From Candidatus Kapaibacterium sp. (GTDB lineage Bacteria; Bacteroidota; Ignavibacteria; Kapaibacteriales; HRBIN21): a stretch of 64,000 nt of DNA. Positions within the stretch are counted from its first letter, which is position 1. Every line of letters begins with the position of its first letter. Made by a program: the position numbers and the translations under genes. The DNA lies in NCBI GenBank assembly GCA_025059875.1, contig JANXCT010000001.1:62001-126000 (forward strand), given 5' to 3'. The notes beneath the pieces are model-generated. The model searched no databases and was not told the origin of the DNA. It worked only from the letters and a program-made list of their open reading frames with translations. Below, in pieces: positions 8,991 through 17,796 of this stretch.

Positions 8991-9674
8991 ATGTCGAGGG
9001 TTGGCAGTGTGGTAGCTGATATGGCTGTAGTAGGCACTGGGAATAGGGAGGAGGTACATGGTGGGGTGGGAAGGGAGGAGTTCCTGCGCCTCTTGATCGC
9101 TCAATTACAGATGCAGAGTCCGTTCCGCCCCCCCCAGGGAGAGGAGTTAGCAGTACAGCTGGCCATTTTCTCTCAACTGGATCAGCTCCTAGCTGTGCGC
9201 CGACTGCTGGGAATGCAGCTTGAGAATATGGTAGCTCTGGCAGAGACGATGGGAAACGCCGTGGCACCAGCACTAGTAGGCACACTTGTGCGGGTCGAGA
9301 GTTCTACACTCTGGCTACCCTCCGACGGGGTAGTGTGGTTCGGATACAAGCTGCCAGAAAGGGCCACGAGTGTACGGATAGAGCTCTGCTCACCAACAGG
9401 TGAGGTGGTCCGGGTTATGGAGTTTCGGGACGTACCTGCAGGGGTACACGAAGTGGAATGGGATGGGGGCTCGGCTACGGGCAGGCGACTGCCGGCAGGC
9501 TTCTACTCTATCCGCATCGTAGCTGTTGGTCAAGGCGGACAATCGCTGGTGGTCACTCCGTTCGTTGAAGGGGTCGTAGAGGCAGTCCGCTTTTCGGCAC
9601 GCGGAGGGAGCTTGGTCCTTGGAGAGCTCGAGGTGCCGCTCCGGCAGTTAATAGAAGTCCGCAGGCGTCCGTAG
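8991..9674 (+). CDS. flgD: Flagellar hook capping protein FlgD
   Basis: 227 residues. The N-terminal signature is clear at about residues 29-60: EEFLRLLIAQLQMQSPFRPP then LAIFSQLDQL, corresponding to the FLxLLVxQLxxQDP and LAxFSxLEQ motifs of FlgD. The middle and end form the FlgD Ig/tudor part, with VWFGYKLPERATSVRIEL, VEWDGGSATGRRLPAGFYSIRI and a closing strand region. FlgD caps the growing hook and directs FlgE polymerisation. It lies 12 bases after the fliK-like gene and 20 bases before flgE, consistent with one operon. Confidence 0.92.
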   Translation: MSRVGSVVADMAVVGTGNREEVHGGVGREEFLRLLIAQLQMQSPFRPPQGEELAVQLAIFSQLDQLLAVRRLLGMQLENMVALAETMGNAVAPALVGTLVRVESSTLWLPSDGVVWFGYKLPERATSVRIELCSPTGEVVRVMEFRDVPAGVHEVEWDGGSATGRRLPAGFYSIRIVAVGQGGQSLVVTPFVEGVVEAVRFSARGGSLVLGELEVPLRQLIEVRRRP

Positions 9675-9694
9675 AACAATCAGGGCAAGATGGT

Positions 9695-11016
9695 ATGCCA
9701 CTCTCACAGTCATTGATGACAGCCCAGACTTCTCTGCGGGCACATCAGCAACGGATGGACGTAATCGCCAACAATGTGGCAAATGTCAACACGATTGGGT
9801 ACAAGGCGAGTCGAGCGCAGTTCGCAGAGCACATTGTCCAGCGAATAAGCTTTGGAAGAGCACCAACGATAGCTATGGATGTTGGTGGCCTGAATCCGCT
9901 GCAGATCGGAACTGGCGTGGTCATTGGCTCTATTCTGGCCGATATGTCGCAGGGTCCACTTGGGGCGACGGACCGCCCACTGGACGCTGCTATCCGGGGT
10001 GACGGGTTCTTCGTTGTTCGCTACTATGGCCAGCAGCGTTTCACCCGGGCCGGCTCTTTCGGCCTTGATCCTCAGGGTAACCTCGTTGAGATGACAACAG
10101 GAGCGCTAGTGCAGGGATACAATGCTTTGCGCGATGGCGGTGGCCGGCTGATCTTAGATCCAGCGGGTCGCGTAGTGCTCTCTCAGAGTGTGGAGACCCT
10201 GCGGGTACCTCCGGGTCTGCGTTCCCCGGCGCGGCAGACAGAGTACGTTCGCCTCTCTGGGAACATCAGCAGGGAGATGACGGCAGGGGAGAGCTTCTCC
10301 ACTAGCGGGGTGATCTACGACTCCGCTGGTAGGGCACACGTTCTCCAGGTGGAGTTCCGTTCGACCACAATGCCTGGTGAGTTTGCGATCGCTCTGATGC
10401 TTGACGGACGGCCCGTACAGCTGCCTGCGAGTAGTTCCTCCATACGTTTCGCCGCGAATGGATTGTTGGAGTTTCCGATGGTGCTTAGAATCCCTGCTTC
10501 AGAGTTGAACGCGGCACTTGGCGGGAACTCTGCTGTGTTTGATCCCGGGAGGTCGCTGACGGTAGAATTGGCCCCAGATACCAATCGGCTTGCAGGTGTC
10601 ACGAACTTTGCTGGGCAAAGTACAGTCAGCATCGTTGAGCAAGATGGCTATGCGGCAGGCGAGCTTCTCGGTATCAGCATTGATGCCACTGGGAAGCTGT
10701 TAGGCAGCTTCAGCAACGGCCGGACGGAGGTCTTGGGACAGGTAGCGATTGCTAGTTCACCAATCCTGAAGGGTTGCTCAGAGAAGGGGGGTCTCTCTTC
10801 ACCGCAGGACCGAACAGCGGTCCTCCAATCTTGGGAACAGCTGGGGATCTCTTCCCGGGGATTCGAATTGATGGGGGCTTCCTGGAGGAAGCAAACGTGG
10901 ATCTCACCGCTGAGTTGACGGAGCTCATCACTACGCAGCGGGCGTTCGAGGCTGCTGCCCGAGTCGTGACAGTGAGCGACCAGCTCCTTGCGGAACTGAA
11001 TGCTCTGAAGCGGTGA
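9695..11016 (+). CDS. flgE: Flagellar hook protein FlgE, with a one-base frameshift
   Basis: The N-terminal rod/hook signature is intact (SLRAHQQRMDVIANNVANVN, TIGYKASRA), followed by GDGFFVV and FTRAGSF. In the starting frame the reading continues to a stop at 10918 with unrelated residues after GQVAIAS. In the next frame the expected C-terminus begins at 10756 as FTNPEGLLREGGSLF and continues through ELTELITTQRAFEAAARVV to a stop at 11016. One missing base, most simply a T in the run agTTcacc at 10754-10761, restores a single 440-residue FlgE. The combined length of 1322 bases is one short of a whole number of codons. Whether this is a real mutation or an assembly error cannot be told from the sequence. 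It is the last gene of the flagellar run. Confidence 0.9.
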
Positions 11017-11021
11017 GCTCT

Positions 11022-12326
11022 TCAAGGTTGGATGGGACCAAAGATGGTAGCAGCCCCAACGGCAACGAGAGCATCGTAGCCTCCAAAGTCGGGCATGCAG
11101 TAGTACACGAATGCCCAGAAGGAGATGCGGGTACCGGACGTATTCCCCTCCCAGATCTCGAAGGAGAGCTTCTGAACAGCTTTAGAGTCAGCGCTGAGCT
11201 CTCCGGTGGCATAGAGGTAGTTGTGTCGGCCACGGCGCAGGACTTGGCGGAGGCGGTAGAGGCGCTCTTCGGGATCGTAGCTGAGACGCCATTCGGCCGT
11301 TGCCTGCCAGTTGTTGAAGGAGCCCACGACGAAGGTCTCACTGGATGGTAGTCTTCCCTCTGGGTCCAGCACGAACTCCACAGGAACGTAGTCCTGGAGG
11401 TAGGAAGGAAGGTGCGCGGTAATGCAGGCGCCGTCGTCAGCCCATTCCCAGAAGTTCCCGTTGCGGCGTAGGTCTGCCAGTGGCAGGCGTAGAGGAGCGG
11501 CAGTGTTCGGCGGGAATTGGGCCGGATTGCTTAGGTCCAGGACCCGGTATTCATTCTGAGCCGGGAGGCGCTCAATCCGGAACAGCTTCCCTCCTGGGAG
11601 CATTCCGGCGATGCTCCAGTGATAGGTTTGCTCGTAGAGTGGCTCCGTTGATGCTGGTAGCTGTGGGTCGTGAGAAGCCAGATAGGGCTCATACCAGCGA
11701 TGATTGCGGTAGAAGGCCACCGTATGGAGGCGGTAGTCTACAGTGAGACCTGAATGAGGCCGCACCCAAGCCTCTACAGTGACTGCTGCTGGGCCGATGC
11801 CAGGAGGTGCCGCATAGAGGTCGCTGTAAACGGCAACGTGGCACTCGGCCTGGGGACTCACGGCGAAGAATCGGGATTCGGCCACCGAACGATCGGGGAC
11901 CGTGGGGTCAATGAGGAAGAGCCTCCAGTTGCCGGGATACGTGATCCTGACCTGCGGGTTCGGAATCCGGAGCTTTCCCCGGTAGGTATAGTACCGAGAG
12001 CCCACGGGTGCTGGCTCCCAGACGAAGAGTGAGGTCCCGACGATGCCGAACGAGAGGAAGGCATTCTGGCTCTCTTCCCAGTTTGGGCGGCAGTGGACGA
12101 AGCGAGCCATCAGTGCAGGGGGTACAGGAGCGTCAACGTCTACCTCCAGCGTCACGAAGGGGTAGCCTAAAGAGCCGTGGTCCCCTGCTGGAGATAGGAG
12201 CAAGATCGGGGGAGCGGTCTCGTCAGAGCCGCCGTATATCCGGATGCTCCGGACGAACCACGCCCGCTGCTCGGAGGCAATACTGGCCAGGCTAGCCAGC
12301 AGGAGGGCAAGGATGTGGCAGGTCAT
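11022..12326 (-). CDS. DUF5103 / type IX secretion plug-protein homologue
   Basis: 434 residues from the ATG at 12326, chosen because it overlaps the upstream stop by ATGA and starts a signal peptide (MTCHILALLLASLASIAS). The mature protein resembles the Bacteroidota family formerly called DUF5103 and now described as the T9SS plug protein: an N-terminal strand region VRSIRIYGG, then RFVHCRPNWEESQNAF, YTYRGKLRIPNPQVRITYPGNW, and a C-terminal domain with VVGSFNNWQ. Plug proteins are known to close the SprA translocon. That it does so here is inferred from family and from the operon with a T9SS cargo. It ends 5 bases from flgE, convergent. Confidence 0.78.
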   Translation of the reverse strand: MTCHILALLLASLASIASEQRAWFVRSIRIYGGSDETAPPILLLSPAGDHGSLGYPFVTLEVDVDAPVPPALMARFVHCRPNWEESQNAFLSFGIVGTSLFVWEPAPVGSRYYTYRGKLRIPNPQVRITYPGNWRLFLIDPTVPDRSVAESRFFAVSPQAECHVAVYSDLYAAPPGIGPAAVTVEAWVRPHSGLTVDYRLHTVAFYRNHRWYEPYLASHDPQLPASTEPLYEQTYHWSIAGMLPGGKLFRIERLPAQNEYRVLDLSNPAQFPPNTAAPLRLPLADLRRNGNFWEWADDGACITAHLPSYLQDYVPVEFVLDPEGRLPSSETFVVGSFNNWQATAEWRLSYDPEERLYRLRQVLRRGRHNYLYATGELSADSKAVQKLSFEIWEGNTSGTRISFWAFVYYCMPDFGGYDALVAVGAATIFGPIQP

Positions 12327-13111
12327 TGAGGAGTGCCAGGCTGCAGGGGCGAAGGGAGATCCAGTGGGGCAAAGACGAAGCTTACGGAAAGGGTAATGCT
12401 GTGGGCTCGCCATGCAACGCCGGAAACCAGCCGGGAGAGCCCTAACCATCCCATCAGCGCTGGCTGCAGAGCCAGATGTTGGTGCGGGACAAGGGGAAGG
12501 AGGTACCGTGCTCCCAGCCCGATGCTCACTAGGCCGGGCGCGAGGTTTGGTATGGTGCCAGAGAACTCATTTCGGACGCGACGGCCAGTATCGGTGAAGT
12601 AGCCGTAAGGCGGTTCCACCAGCCGCTCCCGTTGGGAGAAACTGGACCGGAGAACTCGGCTAAGCTGGACCCCTACCCGGAACTGCAGTTGGTGGAGCTG
12701 TTCGAATGGGTTGTACCCAAGAAGTGCGGCAAGTGTTATCGCCTCCAGGCGAGTGTAGAGCTCGTGTTCAATGACGCCTGGCACTCCGGTCCCATCAGTG
12801 GTGCTGACGGTCGTCTGCTCGACTTGGCGGAAGGACGTCTGGCGATGGCTGTATCCTCCCTCCGCCAAGAGGCGGAGTCGAGGTGCAAGGCGAAGTCCAT
12901 CGTAAGTGGCGACGATCCCCCATCCCCATCCGGCTTCTGACCTAAACCCAGGGCAGCAGTTCGGAATGGAGGGCGAGAGAGTCCGGAAGCTGGCGCTGTG
13001 GAGCGCAAACTCTCCCGCCACCCCGATGCCAGCAGCATATTGGGCCTTTGCGGAGAGGACACAAGCGAGAATCCAGATGGCAAGGTGACCCATCGGTTTA
13101 CCCGTCGTCAA
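12323..13111 (-). CDS. Outer-membrane beta-barrel protein (PorT/OMP_b-brl-like)
   Basis: 262 residues with a signal peptide (about residues 1-23, ending SAKA) and alternating hydrophobic strands typical of a small barrel, for example VQLSRVLRSSF, LVSIGLGARYLL and SITLSVSFVFAPL. It is coupled by ATGA overlaps on both sides: with the large secreted protein upstream and the plug-protein homologue downstream. This placement suggests an envelope partner of the T9SS cargo, but no specific family was recognised with certainty. PorT, PorV or simple OMP_b-brl proteins are the candidates. Confidence 0.72.
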   Translation of the reverse strand: MTTGKPMGHLAIWILACVLSAKAQYAAGIGVAGEFALHSASFRTLSPSIPNCCPGFRSEAGWGWGIVATYDGLRLAPRLRLLAEGGYSHRQTSFRQVEQTTVSTTDGTGVPGVIEHELYTRLEAITLAALLGYNPFEQLHQLQFRVGVQLSRVLRSSFSQRERLVEPPYGYFTDTGRRVRNEFSGTIPNLAPGLVSIGLGARYLLPLVPHQHLALQPALMGWLGLSRLVSGVAWRAHSITLSVSFVFAPLDLPSPLQPGTPQ

Positions 13112-16100
13112 GGCACGTACCAGAAGGGAAGCCGAAGAAAGGCCGAAGGGGTTTGCAAGGTCAGTACGTACATCCCCGCCGGTAACTTCTCTGGCCGGAG
13201 GGTGAGCTGGTAGGTTCCAGGAGCGAGGGGAGCGTCCACCAGTTGACCAAGCTCCTGCCCGCTGAGGTTCCAGAGCCGAATGCGTACGGGACCGAACTCT
13301 GGGGTACCGAACCGTAGGGTCCCTTCCCCTTGGAGGGGATTGGGGACAAGCTCGAGGAATGCTGTAGCTGTCCCAGGCGTGTAGAGCCGGTCTCCTCCCT
13401 CTCGGCAGATGTCCACGACGAAGGTGTCCACCGGAGCTTCAACAGAGAAGGCCCCGCCGCTCCAGGTAATGTCCTCCACAATCAGCGGTGTTCGGTCACG
13501 TTCGCCTAGGAGCACGCGGAAAGATGGGCGAAGTACTACAGCGTCTCCAGCAGAGAGGTTGGGAATGGGAAGCTCCAGTTGGATTCGACGCCAGCCCTGA
13601 AGGATGGTTCCCGAAGGTGTTGGTGGAAGTGGCTCTAGAACGCTTGCCCAGAGGCGGAGGGTGAGGCGAAGCGTGCTTGCTGCAATCCCTGGCTCTGGGA
13701 CCCGGATGCGGAGGGGAAGCTCTACTACGGCTCCTGGTGGGGCATGACCACCCGGCCAGAAGAGCGTGATAGGAGCCGTGCGCCGGGCGAACGTGTAGGG
13801 ATCAGACTCAGAAGAGCAGCCGTCAATGGTGACCCGGACTCGATAGCGCCCACTCCGCGGCGGGACGAAGCGCTGCCCCGTCGCCCCTGGAATTGGAACC
13901 CCAGCGCTGTCGAGCCACTGATTCCCCACGGGGGAGCTAGAGACCAGCGTGTCCCCTTCCTGCGTAATGGTGGGCTTCGGGGGGCGCGGGATGACCGTCA
14001 CAGTAATAGGCTCTGACCGCGATTCTCCACACCGATTCCGGGCAAGCACAGAGTAGGTGCCCGCCGTCCGCACGACGATAGAGACAACTCCTTGAGCGAT
14101 GGGGTCGCCGTCCCTGTACCACACGTACTCTACAGCGGGCAAAGGGGTGACGGACAGCTTCAAGGAATCCCCCTCACAGAGTCGTGGGGAGCCCTCTGCA
14201 GTGAGCACCGGAGTAGGCGGGCGCGGAAGGAGGGTGACGGTAACAGAGTCCGAAATGGCCTCTCCACAGGGGCTTCGCAGCCGCAACCAGTACGTGCCGG
14301 CTCTCGTTACTACGAGCTGTGGGGTATCGGTGGCAATCAGGGAAGAGTCCCGATACCATTCGTAGCGGGCACCTCCAACAGCCTCCACTCGCAGGAGGAG
14401 ACTATCGCCCTCACAGAGCTCGTAAGCGCCTCGGACATTGAGCCGTGGAGTCGGGAGTGTGTATAGGACTTGCACGGTGACGCTATCGGGTGAGCGAGCT
14501 CGCCCACACGGCGTGATGACCTCTACAGTGTATGTGCCGGACTGCCGCACCAGGCAGCGTGGTCCGCTACTGTCGAAGGGGACACCATTGCGATACCATC
14601 GATACTGGGCTTCAGGCTGCTGGGGGGTTGAGAGCACAGTGCTGTCGCCCGCGCAGAGGACGGTGCCTCCCTCCACGGTGATCCTGGGCGGTGTTGGAAG
14701 CGGAAGGACCTCAATGGTAATGCTGTCGGAGCGAACACTGCCGCAGGTGTTGAGGAGCTCCACCCAGTAACGCCCGGGTTGCCGCACGGTGTACTTCCAC
14801 GCTGTAGGATTCCGGAGGATTAGGATGCCGTCGCGATACCATCGGTATTCCTGGGCTGTAGGTTGAGGCTCGGTCTGCAGAACAGTGCTATCCCCTTGGC
14901 ATAACCGAGTTGGGCCTGCAACGCTCAGGAGTGGAGCCCGGAGCGGCTCGTCAACGCTCACCCGAATGGTGTCGCGGGCCCATACAGTCCCGCATTCGTT
15001 CTGGACGGCCAGCGTGTATACACCTGCAGTCCGAACGACGAGCGTGGGGCTGTCACCACCGACAGGCTGGCCATCCCGGTGCCAACGGTATGCCACACCC
15101 GGTTGCGGAGAGGCAGAGAGCACTACACTGTCGCCTTGGCATATGCGGGTTGGACCGGAGGCAGCGATCCGCGGGATGGCCGGGGGAGAGGAAGACACAA
15201 GCCGGACCTCCTGCTGGGCTGTAGCCGTCCCGCAGGGGGTTCGGATCTCCACCGTGTACCGGCCTGGTTGGCGTACGACGATCTGTGGGGAATTAGCTTC
15301 GGGGATGGGGCTGTTGTTCCGGCGCCATACGTAGGTGGCCATCTCCTGCGGCTCTACGTAGAGCACAGCGCTATCTCCTGGACATAGGATGGTGTCTGGC
15401 AGCGCTTGAATGACTGGAGGGGGTGGTGGGCGGAGAACCGTCAATGGGCCGGCAGGCTCCCCGATCGTTACGGGGCTTGAGGCCAAGACTCGGATGCGGT
15501 AATTCCGCCCTGGGGGCAAGGTGTCGGGAATGCGGGCCACGATTCTGCCGGCTGTTTGACCTGCAAGTTGTCCGATTAGGGTAGAGCGGGCAAAGTCGCC
15601 AGAAGAGTCGGAGATGACGGCCGTGAAGGCATTGTCGGCGAAGAAAGAACCTGTGGTGGAGAACTCTATCGTCACCGTGTCCCCGGCACAGAGCGGCTGG
15701 CGGAGGACCCGGCAGCGAATTGTCTCGCGGTCAAAGCGAGTCAGGACAGCGTCGGAAGGGCCGCGGCGCTGGTTCTGCACAGCGGAGAGTGTTGGGAAGT
15801 CAGCGCTCGTTGTGAAGCCGGAAGCATAGAATCCGACGCCAGTATCGGCTGCTATGCCGAGGAATGTCTCATAACCGCTGCCGCCGAAGGGTGTAGACCA
15901 CTGTAGCGTTCCGGCATAGTGGAACATAACGAGGAATGCGTCGCCGTTTCCGGCATACGGCTGTAGTGACTGCCACCGAGGGAAGTTGCTGCTGTACGTG
16001 TAGCCGCAGGCAATCACTGAGCGGTTGCGCGCAGTAGCTACACCACGGATTTCCTCCATGGCACTGCCGCCGTAGAAAGTACCCCAGAGTAGACGCCCTA

Positions 16101-17733
16101 GGCTGTCAAGACTACTCAGGAAGGCATCCAGAGCAGCGGCGCGGCGGGACTGGACGGCATTCAGCAGAGGGATGGTATCGCTGAGCGAGGCACCGCCCAC
16201 AGCAACGCAGTTCCGGCTGTCCACGGCTACAGCGTTGATGACATCCTGCCGGTTCCCACCGTAGTAGGTTGCCCATACTCGCTGGCCGGCAGCGTTCAGT
16301 TTTACAACGACGCCATCCAGAGTCCCACCACCAAACGCTGGCTGGAGGGCATTCTGAACGGCAAAGTCGGTACTGCTCGTGGAACCCACAGCCACAACTG
16401 CACCGGTGCTGTCAGCGGCAACACCTCTGAAGATATCCTCTCCGCTGCCACCGTAGTAGGTTGCCCATAGTCGCTGCCCTGTAGTCGATAGTCTCAGCAA
16501 GAAGCCATCGGAGCTGCCTCCACCGTAGGCGCTCTGAAGCGCGTTGGCGACGGGGAAGTTGGTGCTGTTCGTAGAGCCCCCGACGAAGATCGAGCTTCCC
16601 AACTGGTCGTAGGCGACCCCAAAGGCAGCTTCAATCCCGCTGCCACCGTAGTACGTCGCCCACAGCCGCTGCCCAGCGGAGTTCAGTCGCAGCACGAAGG
16701 CATCACTCGCTCCAGACAGCGAGTTCTGTAGGGCGTTCTGGATTGGGAAATTGGGGCTAGTCGTGGTGCCTACGACGACGGGGTTCCCATTGGCGTCACA
16801 AGCGATGCCGTTTCCGATGTCTGTGCTGTCCCCGCCGTAGTACGTTGCCCACAGGGGCTGTCCTGCAGGTGAGAATTTTGCAATGACGGCGTCCGAGGCA
16901 ACGGTGGTCGCCAAGGTGGACTGCAAGGCGTCCCGTACAGGGAAGTCAGGGCTGATGCTGTAGCCGACGCAGTAGACGTTGCCAGCTCTGTCCGTAGCTA
17001 CCCCAGCGAATTCCTCAGCAACGCTACCTCCGTAGTATGTGGACCAGACCACGCCGGGGTCATAGACGAGAGGAAGATGAGGGAGGGCTTCTGGTACCAC
17101 GAAGCTGAGCGTATCACCCCGGAGCACGTAGGCAGCCCTTAGTGGACGACCGCTCTGGTAGGCAATCGGAGGAAGTTCCCGCAATTGGCCGAGCTCTGTT
17201 GTGATGCGGCAGCTTCCGTCGGCTTCCAAGGCAACATTGGTGGCACCGACGTAGCGGAAGCGGACAGAGGCCAGGGCTTCGGCTCGTTGCGCGATGAGGT
17301 CGTACTTCATCCCCTGCTCCGTCCACGAGAGTCGTAGCGCGACGCCAGGGAAGAGCTCGTGCAGCGTGATGGAGCGATAGGCCCGGATACCAACGACAGC
17401 AATGCCTGGACGGTAGAAGTTGCGGTACCCGCACTCGGCCTCCTCCCCCGTCCAGGAGAAGAAGGGATTAGCGCCGATCCACTCAACGTCCACTCGGCGC
17501 AGTAGGATGCGGTAGCGGTGGTCCGCTGCAGAGAGCGTCTGTACGAAGACGTAGCTTAGGCCTTGCGTTCGGACGAAGATGCGAATTCCTGCACCCTCGG
17601 CAGCGAACAGGACTTCCGAACAAGGCTGTCCGTCGCTACGACGTAAGTAACCGGTATTCTCCCACCACACCGCCGAGAAGCAGGCTGTTGCGGAAAGTGC
17701 GGCTAACCACAGAAGGAAGGGGAAGCTTCCCAT
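13108..17733 (-). CDS. Large T9SS-secreted protein: SBBP propeller plus Ig-like array
   Basis: About 1541 residues from the ATG at 17733, which opens a signal peptide (MGSFPFLLWLAALSATAC); the frame extends 19 codons further upstream across the promoter-like element. Order: an N-terminal DUF7948-like region; seven SBBP repeats marked by (W)ATYYGG and VGxTxSxxFPxxNALQ; a linker domain; six complete and one degenerate tandem Ig-like domains of about 80 residues with CxGDS, YRWYRDG, GxYxV and CG; an adhesion-like domain; and a C-terminal sorting domain (VPNPLQGEGTLRF, LWNLSGQELGQL, LPAGMYVLTLQT). It is probably exported by T9SS and anchored or released at the cell surface. It leads the operon with the barrel and plug genes. 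Confidence 0.9.
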   Translation of the reverse strand: MGSFPFLLWLAALSATACFSAVWWENTGYLRRSDGQPCSEVLFAAEGAGIRIFVRTQGLSYVFVQTLSAADHRYRILLRRVDVEWIGANPFFSWTGEEAECGYRNFYRPGIAVVGIRAYRSITLHELFPGVALRLSWTEQGMKYDLIAQRAEALASVRFRYVGATNVALEADGSCRITTELGQLRELPPIAYQSGRPLRAAYVLRGDTLSFVVPEALPHLPLVYDPGVVWSTYYGGSVAEEFAGVATDRAGNVYCVGYSISPDFPVRDALQSTLATTVASDAVIAKFSPAGQPLWATYYGGDSTDIGNGIACDANGNPVVVGTTTSPNFPIQNALQNSLSGASDAFVLRLNSAGQRLWATYYGGSGIEAAFGVAYDQLGSSIFVGGSTNSTNFPVANALQSAYGGGSSDGFLLRLSTTGQRLWATYYGGSGEDIFRGVAADSTGAVVAVGSTSSTDFAVQNALQPAFGGGTLDGVVVKLNAAGQRVWATYYGGNRQDVINAVAVDSRNCVAVGGASLSDTIPLLNAVQSRRAAALDAFLSSLDSLGRLLWGTFYGGSAMEEIRGVATARNRSVIACGYTYSSNFPRWQSLQPYAGNGDAFLVMFHYAGTLQWSTPFGGSGYETFLGIAADTGVGFYASGFTTSADFPTLSAVQNQRRGPSDAVLTRFDRETIRCRVLRQPLCAGDTVTIEFSTTGSFFADNAFTAVISDSSGDFARSTLIGQLAGQTAGRIVARIPDTLPPGRNYRIRVLASSPVTIGEPAGPLTVLRPPPPPVIQALPDTILCPGDSAVLYVEPQEMATYVWRRNNSPIPEANSPQIVVRQPGRYTVEIRTPCGTATAQQEVRLVSSSPPAIPRIAASGPTRICQGDSVVLSASPQPGVAYRWHRDGQPVGGDSPTLVVRTAGVYTLAVQNECGTVWARDTIRVSVDEPLRAPLLSVAGPTRLCQGDSTVLQTEPQPTAQEYRWYRDGILILRNPTAWKYTVRQPGRYWVELLNTCGSVRSDSITIEVLPLPTPPRITVEGGTVLCAGDSTVLSTPQQPEAQYRWYRNGVPFDSSGPRCLVRQSGTYTVEVITPCGRARSPDSVTVQVLYTLPTPRLNVRGAYELCEGDSLLLRVEAVGGARYEWYRDSSLIATDTPQLVVTRAGTYWLRLRSPCGEAISDSVTVTLLPRPPTPVLTAEGSPRLCEGDSLKLSVTPLPAVEYVWYRDGDPIAQGVVSIVVRTAGTYSVLARNRCGESRSEPITVTVIPRPPKPTITQEGDTLVSSSPVGNQWLDSAGVPIPGATGQRFVPPRSGRYRVRVTIDGCSSESDPYTFARRTAPITLFWPGGHAPPGAVVELPLRIRVPEPGIAASTLRLTLRLWASVLEPLPPTPSGTILQGWRRIQLELPIPNLSAGDAVVLRPSFRVLLGERDRTPLIVEDITWSGGAFSVEAPVDTFVVDICREGGDRLYTPGTATAFLELVPNPLQGEGTLRFGTPEFGPVRIRLWNLSGQELGQLVDAPLAPGTYQLTLRPEKLPAGMYVLTLQTPSAFLRLPFWYVP
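13800..15430 (-). repeat. Tandem Ig-like domain array inside the T9SS cargo gene
   Basis: Six consecutive coding repeats of about 240 bases, plus a seventh degenerate one at the C-terminal side. Each encodes an opening P-x-[IL] strand, a Cys in LCxGDS, a WYRDG turn, a GxYxV strand and a second Cys before GxxxSxxxTVxV. The paired cysteines suggest one disulfide per domain. The last copy lacks the LCxGDS cysteine. Boundaries are approximate. Confidence 0.75.
15725..17055 (-). repeat. Seven SBBP propeller repeats inside the T9SS cargo gene
   Basis: Coding repeats of about 180 bases, each with a WATYYGG-like motif followed by a strand GVAxDxxGNxxVxGxT and then FPxxNALQ. The first and last copies are the most diverged (WSTYYGG and WSTPFGG). 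The pattern is that of SBBP (PF06739-type) beta-propeller blades found in surface proteins. Boundaries are approximate. Confidence 0.75.
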
Positions 17734-17763
17734 GGTGCAGAGCCTTACTCTCGAGTGCTGCTG

Positions 17764-17770
17764 CAAAATA
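17764..17770 (-). promoter_or_regulatory. Candidate -7 element of the T9SS cargo operon
   Basis: Minus-strand TATTTTG, one base shorter than the TAnnTTTG consensus. The implied start near 17757 gives a leader of about 24 bases to the ATG at 17733, matching the other candidates in the window. Confidence 0.35.
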
Positions 17771-17796
17771 CGGAGTCCCAGGTTTGCCACCGGTAT

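Noticed and set aside
13800-15430. CRISPR-like regular repeats
   Set aside because: The regularity comes from about 240-base protein-domain repeats inside one open frame; there are no short identical repeats with unique spacers.
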